From: Acidobacteriaceae bacterium KBS 83 | GTDB taxonomy: Bacteria; Acidobacteriota; Terriglobia; Terriglobales; Acidobacteriaceae | Assembly: GCA_000381585.1 (NCBI GenBank) | Contig: KB906738.1 | Coordinates: 1-64,000 of the forward strand | Reading direction: 5' to 3' | DNA: 64,000 bases | Shown here: positions 57,849-64,000 of the stretch, in pieces | How positions within the stretch are numbered: the stretch's first letter is position 1 | How the letters are laid out: each line of letters opens with the position of its first letter | Position numbers and translations under genes: made by a program | Notes under the pieces: model-generated | Told to the model about the DNA's origin: nothing | Database searches by the model: none | What the model saw: the letters and a program-made list of their open reading frames with translations, nothing else

Positions 57849-60332
57849 ATGTCTGTACGCATTCGGCGCGGCCTGTGCCGATCTCTTATTGCCTCATTGA
57901 TCCTTGTCGCCGCTAGTGCAATTGGCTTTGCGGCCGAGGTGCATGGCCGTGTCACCGATTCGCTGGGTGCGCCAGTCGCCGGCGCAGAGCTGGCGCTGAT
58001 TCAGGGCGGCAAAATTGTCACCAGTGGGCGCAGCGCCAACGATGGCACGTATGCTCTGCGCACGGGCCAGTCCGGCCATTTCTATGTGGTCGTAGTGAGC
58101 CAGACCTTCCGGCAGATCTCGACGCCAGCGTTCTATGCGGGAGTGCTGGATTCGCATCTGCAGAATGTGGTGCTGGAGCCGGCGCGGGTCAATCAGCAGG
58201 TCGTGGTGACGGCAACGGGGACACCGACACCACAGGCGCAGGTGAGCGGAGCGATCACAGCGATACCGCAGCCGGAGTATCGCAATCGAGCGATCATCGT
58301 GAATCCAATGCGGCAGTCGCCGGGGACATTTCTGGTGCAGCAGGGGATGTATGGCGGTATCACGTCGCTGTTTGTGCGCGGCGGCAACTCTTCGGCAACC
58401 CGCGTGGTGTTGGATGGAGTTCCGATCGAGAATATCGGTGGCGTCTTTGATTACAGTGGGCTGGCGACGACGGGCATAAAGAGCATCGAGATTTACCGCG
58501 GCGCGAACAGCACGCTCTATGGAGCGGATGCGGCGGCCGGTGTGGTGAGCCTGGAGACACCGCGGGGCACGACTTCGTTTCCATCGCTGCTCTACGAGGG
58601 TGACGCGGGCAACTTTCACACGTATCGCAACGCGGTGCAGGCCGGAGGCACCTGGCGCAGGGTGGATTACTACGGAGGCTTTGACGCGCTGCGCTCTTCC
58701 AATGCGCTGCCGCAGGACGAGTATCACCTGAACACCGAGTCGGTGAACCTCGGATACGCCATCAGCAGTGCTACGTCGCTACGCGTGAGTGCTCGCAACG
58801 CAGACGCAGCGGTGGGACTGCCGGGCGCGTATAACTTCACCGCTCTGACCAACGACGGCAAGCAGAGCGATCAGAATACGTACCTTGCCGGCACGATTGA
58901 AAACCAGACAACCGAGACGTGGCACAACCTAGTGCGCTACGGGCTGACGCGCAAGCGGGAGCAGACGGCGCAGTGGTATCCGGCGGGCGTCCCGATGGTC
59001 GTCGGCAGCACCGATGCTACGTTTACGAATTACTACGGACTGCCGGTGCGCATCCAGGGTGCGAATGGATACAGCGTGGTCGGGCAGGTGCTGATGAATT
59101 ACGGGCCAGCGTTTGGAGGCGTGTATCCCAATTCGAGCGACTCTGCGAATAACCGCGACGAGCTTTACTTCCAGAGCGATTATCGATTCACTCCGCACCT
59201 GACGGGGATGCTGGGCTTCCGCTATATGGATGAACGCGGCAGGTACAACAATCCGGCATTTTTTCTGCACGAAGATCTGGAGCGCACCAACTACGACTAC
59301 TTTGCGCAGTTTGCCGGCGACTTCAAAAACCGGTTGTTCTATGTGCTCAGCGGCCTGATCGAGAAGAACCAGCTTTACGGAACGGTGGGCCAGCCACGAG
59401 TGGGACTGGCGTTTTTCCCGATTCGTCCGGGTATGGGCTTAATCCACGGTACGAAGCTGACATTCAATTTCTCCAAAGGAATCCAGGAGCCGGATTTGAA
59501 CTCGCAGACCGGCTCGTTGCAGACGATCCTGGGACTGTATGGATATGCCGATCTGATTGCGAAATACAACGTGCCACCGATCGGTGGCCAAACCAGCAGG
59601 AGTTATGACGGGGGATTCGAACAGACACTCGTGAACGAGCGTCTGCTGATGAAGGCGATCTATTTCCATAACCAATTCGACAACCAGATCGAATTCGTGG
59701 ATGGAGGTTCACTATCGCTGATCGGAGTGAGTCCTGTGGTCGCTGCCGCGGTGGAGCAGACCTATGGCGGCGCAAGTGTGAACTCGCTGGCGTTTCGCGC
59801 GCAGGGAGCAGAGGTGGAGTTGCTAGGAGAGATCAGCTCGCACATCTTCGGTCGCGGCGGCTATACGTACACCGATGGTGTGGTGCAGCAGTCGTTTTCC
59901 TCCGATGCGATCGGGCCACAGGAGAACCCCTTGTTTCCAGGTGTGGAGATTGGCATCAGCTCGCCGCTAATCGGGGCGCGGCCGTTTCGACGGGCGCCGC
60001 ACGTAGGCTTCGTGGGAGTGACTTACACCACCCCGAAGTGGTTCGTCCAAGTGCAGGGGAGCTTCGCGAGCCGCAGCGATGATTCGACGTTTATCGGCTC
60101 GTTCTCCAGCCTGTCAGGCGATAACTCGCTGTTACTGCCGAACCGCAATCTGGATTCTGCCTACGCGAAGATCGATGTCGGCGGCAGCTACCAGATAAAG
60201 CCACAGGTGGCAGTGTATGGGCAGCTCGACAACCTGGTGAGCGATCAGCACATCGGGCCGATCGGGTATCCATCGCTGCCGTTTACGTTCCGAGCCGGGA
60301 TGCGGTTTGCGCTGGGGCATTCGAAAAAATAA
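57849..60332 (+). CDS. BtuB-like TonB-dependent receptor with carboxypeptidase-regulatory-like domain
   Basis: The 827-residue product has a signal peptide and a CarboxypepD_reg-like beta-sandwich (about residues 25-105, 'GRVTDSLGAPVAGAELALIQ'). A plug domain opens at 'VVVTATGTPTPQ' and has 'GMYGGITSLFVRGGNSSATR' and 'IEIYRGANSTLYGADAAAGV'. The outer-membrane barrel follows and ends '...FTFRAGMRFALGHSKK'. AAGGAG lies seven bases before the ATG. The upstream riboswitch identifies the substrate as cobalamin or a corrinoid, which the sequence alone would not show. A candidate TonB source in the window is the tad-linked TonB-like protein, but a housekeeping TonB is more likely. Confidence 0.9.
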   Translation: MSVRIRRGLCRSLIASLILVAASAIGFAAEVHGRVTDSLGAPVAGAELALIQGGKIVTSGRSANDGTYALRTGQSGHFYVVVVSQTFRQISTPAFYAGVLDSHLQNVVLEPARVNQQVVVTATGTPTPQAQVSGAITAIPQPEYRNRAIIVNPMRQSPGTFLVQQGMYGGITSLFVRGGNSSATRVVLDGVPIENIGGVFDYSGLATTGIKSIEIYRGANSTLYGADAAAGVVSLETPRGTTSFPSLLYEGDAGNFHTYRNAVQAGGTWRRVDYYGGFDALRSSNALPQDEYHLNTESVNLGYAISSATSLRVSARNADAAVGLPGAYNFTALTNDGKQSDQNTYLAGTIENQTTETWHNLVRYGLTRKREQTAQWYPAGVPMVVGSTDATFTNYYGLPVRIQGANGYSVVGQVLMNYGPAFGGVYPNSSDSANNRDELYFQSDYRFTPHLTGMLGFRYMDERGRYNNPAFFLHEDLERTNYDYFAQFAGDFKNRLFYVLSGLIEKNQLYGTVGQPRVGLAFFPIRPGMGLIHGTKLTFNFSKGIQEPDLNSQTGSLQTILGLYGYADLIAKYNVPPIGGQTSRSYDGGFEQTLVNERLLMKAIYFHNQFDNQIEFVDGGSLSLIGVSPVVAAAVEQTYGGASVNSLAFRAQGAEVELLGEISSHIFGRGGYTYTDGVVQQSFSSDAIGPQENPLFPGVEIGISSPLIGARPFRRAPHVGFVGVTYTTPKWFVQVQGSFASRSDDSTFIGSFSSLSGDNSLLLPNRNLDSAYAKIDVGGSYQIKPQVAVYGQLDNLVSDQHIGPIGYPSLPFTFRAGMRFALGHSKK

Positions 60333-60341
60333 TTGCGCCAA

Positions 60342-62771
60342 CTATTCATTGCGCAGTGCGACTGAGGGCTGCAGTCGCGCTGCGCGGAGTGCGGGCAGAA
60401 GTGCCGCCACCATGGCCGCGAACATCAAAACAACCGCTGCACCGGCAATGGAGGAGATGTTGCCGCCGGACATGGCGGCGAAGAAGTGCGTCAGCGTGCG
60501 CTGGGCGATCATGACTAGTACGACACCGACGCCGAGCCCCGCTGCGAGCAGAGGGAGGATGCGGCGGCCGATGAGATACGCGATGTCGACGCGGTTTGCG
60601 CCGAGTGCCATCCGGACGCCGACTTCGACGGTGCGCTGCGTGGCGAGGAAGCTGAGCAGACCGTAGATGCCGATGGCGGCGAGAAAGAGCGCCAGGCCGC
60701 CGAAGAGGGAGAGCATCCAGACCAGCAGGTGGCGCGGCGCGAGCGATGCATCGACCAGAGCGCTAAGCGGAGTGACATCGTAAAGGGCTTCTGCGCCATC
60801 GGCGCCGTGCACGGCATCGACCATCGGTGTGCGCAGGGTTTCGGCATCACCGGAAGAACGGGCGATGAAAGTGATGCCTTCAACCGGCTCCTGCGCAAAG
60901 GGCTTGTAGACGACGCCTTTGCTCTCGTCGACCTCGAGCGAGTCGCGGCGGGTGTGCGCAACGATGCCGACGATCTGCGCCCATTGATCACGAGATCCGA
61001 AGCGAATGCGCTTGCCGATGGGATCCTGATGCGGCCAGTAGGCGCGGGCAAGCATGTCGTCGATCACGGCGACGGCCTGGCTGTGGGCAGAGTCGCTGCT
61101 CTCGAACCAGCGGCCGCGCAGCAGCGGGATCTGCATGGTGGAAAGCAGACCCGGAGTGGCCCAGCGCTTGTCTGCGTGGGGGCCGGGTTCGTTCGGAAGC
61201 GTGGGCAGATTTTCGATGTTGAAGCTGCCGGAGGGTTTGACGGTGGTGCCGAAGGGCAGCGGGAAAACGGCCGCTGCATCCTTCACTCCTGATTCCTGGC
61301 GGAGACGATTGAGCACATCATCGACGAAGACGGCGCGTCGCGCCTCGTTGTCACGATATTGTGCGCTAGTGAGTGTTACGGAGCCGGTCATGACGCCGGC
61401 GGGACGAAAGCCGGGATCGACCTGCTGCAGGCGGACGAGGCTCGAAAGAAACATGCCGGTGCCAGCGACGAGCAGGAAGGCGATGGCCATCTCGCTGGCA
61501 ACGAGGATAGCGCGAAGACGCTGTTTGCCGGAGCCGCCGGTGCTGGTACGGATGCCATCTGTCAGGCGCAACGACCGGCGTTGACGCAGCACGCTCCATA
61601 CCGGAGCCATGCCGGCGCAGAGGGCAGAGAGGAGTCCGATGGCAGCGGCCGCGAGTACGAGGCGGAGGTCGGTGTGGACGGAGAAGCCGGCGGCAAGGTC
61701 GTGCGGGATGGCGCGCAGGATGAGACGGCCCAGCAGAGGACCGGCGAAGACGCCGAGCACGGTCGCAAAGCCGGCGAGCAGTAGGACTTCGCTGATAAAG
61801 AGCAAGGCGATCTGCGAGCGGGACGCGCCGAGCGCGATGCGGAGTGCGAGCTCGCGCGAACGTGATGAGGCACGGGCGAGAAATAGACCGGCTACGTTGA
61901 GACAGGCAATAAGCAGGACACCGGCAACGACGGCAAAGAGGGCGATGAGCGGCTTGCGGAGATCGCCGGCGGCGGCGTTGGTCCAAGGCTCGGCGAACAT
62001 TCCCCAGCCGGCGCTCTGACCGAAGCTGCCGGAGCCTTCGCGGCGAATCTGTTCGAGATGCTTCTGGTCGATGGCTGCGTTGAACTGTGAGACGGAGACG
62101 GCGGGACGCAGGCGGACGACACTCGAATAGAACTCGTTGTAGCGCTCACCTGGTCCGTAGGAGGTGGGCGCGAGACCGAGCGGCACCCACACGTCGCGGC
62201 TGCGTGGCCAGTCGAAGTCGCTGCGGATCACGCCGATCACGCGATAGGGCTGGCCGTCGAGAACGAGTGATTTGCCAATGGCGTCGTGCTGGCCGCCGAA
62301 GAGCCGCTGCCATGCGCCGTAACTGAGGACAACGACGCGGCTCGCGCCCTTTTGATCATCTTCCGGTTGGAAGGTGCGGCCGAGGATGGGCTGCGCGCCG
62401 AAGGTGCGGAACCAGGGCCAGGTAACCTCGGCTGCGAGCAGATGAAGCGTGTGGCCGTCCTGCTGGGCGTTGAAGCTCTGCTCGTCATACATGGAGGATG
62501 AGGAGACGAGCGAGGAGAGCGAGGCGGCATCCGCCTGATCGGGCGCGGAGACCCCGATGCTGGGCAGATTGAGCTGCGTGTAGCGCGCATGAAAGGAGAC
62601 CAGGCTCGCCGGGTCTTCGACGCCTGCGGGATGCAGCAGCACGCCCTGAACAACGCTGAAGATGGCGGTGTTCGCTCCGATGCCAAGGGTGAGGGTGAGA
62701 ATGGCGATGACGGTGAAGAGAGGGGCGTGAAGAAGACGAAGCAAAGCTTGCCGGAGATTGGTCAGGAGCAT
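60342..62771 (-). CDS. ABC-type permease of the MacB/FtsX class (duplicated orphan permease)
   Basis: The 809-residue protein has two FtsX-type permease units: a MacB periplasmic core (about residues 20-240), helices near 290-400, a second core, and a final helix set ('FLAAIGIYGLLSFLATQRTV', 'GVRMALGANRVDIAYLIGRR'). The start is 'LRQALLRLLHAPLFTVIAIL' with 'LTLGIGANTAIFSVVQGVLL', the typical beginning of the acidobacterial 'ADOP' permeases. No ATPase gene is next to it, as usual for this family. Substrate is unknown. Confidence 0.92.
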   Translation of the reverse strand: MLLTNLRQALLRLLHAPLFTVIAILTLTLGIGANTAIFSVVQGVLLHPAGVEDPASLVSFHARYTQLNLPSIGVSAPDQADAASLSSLVSSSSMYDEQSFNAQQDGHTLHLLAAEVTWPWFRTFGAQPILGRTFQPEDDQKGASRVVVLSYGAWQRLFGGQHDAIGKSLVLDGQPYRVIGVIRSDFDWPRSRDVWVPLGLAPTSYGPGERYNEFYSSVVRLRPAVSVSQFNAAIDQKHLEQIRREGSGSFGQSAGWGMFAEPWTNAAAGDLRKPLIALFAVVAGVLLIACLNVAGLFLARASSRSRELALRIALGASRSQIALLFISEVLLLAGFATVLGVFAGPLLGRLILRAIPHDLAAGFSVHTDLRLVLAAAAIGLLSALCAGMAPVWSVLRQRRSLRLTDGIRTSTGGSGKQRLRAILVASEMAIAFLLVAGTGMFLSSLVRLQQVDPGFRPAGVMTGSVTLTSAQYRDNEARRAVFVDDVLNRLRQESGVKDAAAVFPLPFGTTVKPSGSFNIENLPTLPNEPGPHADKRWATPGLLSTMQIPLLRGRWFESSDSAHSQAVAVIDDMLARAYWPHQDPIGKRIRFGSRDQWAQIVGIVAHTRRDSLEVDESKGVVYKPFAQEPVEGITFIARSSGDAETLRTPMVDAVHGADGAEALYDVTPLSALVDASLAPRHLLVWMLSLFGGLALFLAAIGIYGLLSFLATQRTVEVGVRMALGANRVDIAYLIGRRILPLLAAGLGVGVVLVMIAQRTLTHFFAAMSGGNISSIAGAAVVLMFAAMVAALLPALRAARLQPSVALRNE

Positions 62772-62878
62772 GTGGACCTCAACACGGTACTTCTCTTTGC
62801 TACGCGATCAGCAGCCGTGCAGTTCACGCAAAAAGCGGCGCCAGGGACAAACCGCCGGGTTTGTGGAACTTCGCGACG

Positions 62879-63721
62879 TTACTCGCTTTCGAGGATGTGG
62901 ATGGCGTCCTTGTAGGTGAGCGCATTGCTGACCGGCCGGTGGTCGGAGCTGTCCTCGGTGGTTTGAAAGGTGACGTTGTGGACCATCAGGATCTTCCCGG
63001 TGAGGTTGAGCTTGAGGTGCAACGCTTCCCAGTGATTCTCACCGACGTCCTTCTGAATTACGAGGATGGTGCCGCCCTTGTAGAGGCGGCCGATGACGCC
63101 CCAGCCGAAGTTCACATCGGAAATGAGGTGAGCGTCGAGGCGGGACAGGCGTTTCTGCGTGCAGTCGATCCATAGTTGCCCGGCCATGCCGTGGTAGACC
63201 TGCGCCTCGCGGTCCGGGGGCAGGAATTTTTCATTAGGAACGAAATCCAGACGCCATGCCGGGCCGTTCGGCGTGTTCACTATGCCGTTGTAGGTGTAGA
63301 TGAAGGCGTCAGGGAGCAGGCGGACCATCTCGTTCTCGCGAGCGCTGTCCTCCTGCTCTTTCTTATGGCGGTGGGCCTGCAGCTCCGGATGCGCCAGCAA
63401 ATTGTCGAGCCGGTCGCGCTCGGCCTGGGCGCGCTCAGGAGTGAGTGGCTTGTCATTCACCGCGATGAGTCGCGCGATGTCGCCGTCTTTGGTTTCGATG
63501 ATGTCCTTGGTGGTGCTGCCGGTCTCGTCCTGCTTACGCAGGCGAAAGCGGAAGGGATGACCGCTGTTGGAGGAGTGGAGTTCGTTCCACGACGCGGCCC
63601 GCACCAGCGCCACCGGATCTTCCGGCGGCGGCTCCTGCGCGTAGAGACGCGCGGAACAAGAGACGAGGAGCATTGCCGGCAGAACAAATTGGAGGCAGCG
63701 AGGCAAGGCAATCTGAAACAA
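62879..63721 (-). CDS. Secreted protein of unknown function
   Basis: The product has 280 residues from TTG 63721, with AGGAG seven bases upstream. The signal peptide is 'LQFVLPAMLLVSCSARLYAQ'. The mature part reads 'ASWNELHSSNSGHPFRFRLR', 'ETKDGDIARLIAVNDKPLTP' and 'RLLPDAFIYTYNGIVN', then 'IDCTQKRLSRLDAHLISDVN', 'WGVIGRLYKGGTILVIQKDV' and ends with 'VHNVTFQTTEDSSDHRPVSN'. This resembles outer-membrane-lipoprotein-sorting-like proteins that hold two facing sheets, but I am not sure. A longer reading upstream has no ribosome binding site. Confidence 0.65.
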   Translation of the reverse strand: MFQIALPRCLQFVLPAMLLVSCSARLYAQEPPPEDPVALVRAASWNELHSSNSGHPFRFRLRKQDETGSTTKDIIETKDGDIARLIAVNDKPLTPERAQAERDRLDNLLAHPELQAHRHKKEQEDSARENEMVRLLPDAFIYTYNGIVNTPNGPAWRLDFVPNEKFLPPDREAQVYHGMAGQLWIDCTQKRLSRLDAHLISDVNFGWGVIGRLYKGGTILVIQKDVGENHWEALHLKLNLTGKILMVHNVTFQTTEDSSDHRPVSNALTYKDAIHILESE

Positions 63722-63739
63722 GCATTCTCTCCTGGAAGC

Positions 63740-64000
63740 TGGGACGCATCGTAAACCAGACCTGTGCGCGAGCCTACCCGCTGCTTTGAGCAAGGGTAGC
63801 AGCCCGCGGTGTAAGGGGCTTGGAAGAAGGGCCCTGAACGCGGATCTCTCCATTTCGTCCGTGCCGCTTCGTGCCACGCGCCGGTCGGGATGACGGCGAT
63901 GTTGTTTTGAGGCTCAGCAAGTCTTTTTAATTAGACAGCGCGATCGGATGGAGAGTTGTGGCGTGGTTGGCGGTTGCGTATATAGCGTCTTCGATATGGG
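63740..64000. other. Right-end intergenic region
   Basis: No gene, RNA or repeat recognised. It should contain the promoter of the secreted-protein gene; no clear boxes were seen. Confidence 0.35.

Overview
The window looks like chromosomal DNA of an acidobacterium (Acidobacteriales/Terriglobia type, related to Granulicella, Terriglobus and Edaphobacter). The reasons are an ABC permease of the Acidobacterium-type 'duplicated orphan permease' architecture, a very large sedolisin-like secreted protein with Ig-like repeats, a tad pilus locus with multi-spanning glycosyltransferase-like membrane proteins on both sides, and moderately high GC. No similarity search was run; family names come from motifs and remembered family sequences.

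Positions 1-12.7 kb hold a stress or envelope accessory region: several very small genes, an Hsp20 chaperone, a SagB-type oxidoreductase, two related CxxC/HxC mini-proteins, a coupled glycan pair (GT4 glycosyltransferase fusion plus GH130 phosphorylase) and an acyl-lipid desaturase. Four genes here, of three unrelated kinds, carry the same 31-34 bp element 38-42 bp upstream of the start codon, always in the same orientation. This is the least expected structure in the window and suggests a small regulon.

Positions 12.7-22.7 kb are a graveyard between working housekeeping genes (a Crp/Fnr regulator, tRNA-Arg(CCT), ychF). It holds a decayed cobalamin-binding radical SAM gene, scraps of a desaturase and of a receiver protein, two different tyrosine-integrase relics (one beside tRNA-Arg), a broken M23 peptidase gene, a piece of an ATP-dependent DNA ligase (LigD type), an aldo/keto reductase without its N-terminus, and the 5' half of a tRNA-Ser. 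This reads as one or more old genomic islands.

Positions 22.7-45 kb are a complete tad (Flp-type) pilus locus: two Flp pilins, secretin, CpaB, TadE-like and TadG-like pseudopilins, PilZ, TadC, TadB, CpaF, CpaE, prepilin peptidase, two DUF192 proteins, a divergent TonB-like protein and a 31-residue membrane peptide. A sigma-54 activator lies beside it, and several good -24/-12 sigma-54 promoter matches sit in front of its transcription units, so the whole organelle is probably controlled by sigma-54. Large membrane glycosyltransferase-like proteins flank it on both sides and may glycosylate pilus or envelope.

Positions 44.6-64 kb contain two pseudogenes (a GT87-like gene with three nonsense codons, and a glycine-zipper gene), the 1.36-kilo-residue sedolisin-like protein that seems to have lost its catalytic residues, a receiver protein, a radical SAM plus class II aldolase pair, a DUF4440/DUF5009-like pair, a cupin, a cobalamin riboswitch controlling a BtuB-like TonB-dependent receptor, the ABC permease and a secreted protein of unknown function.
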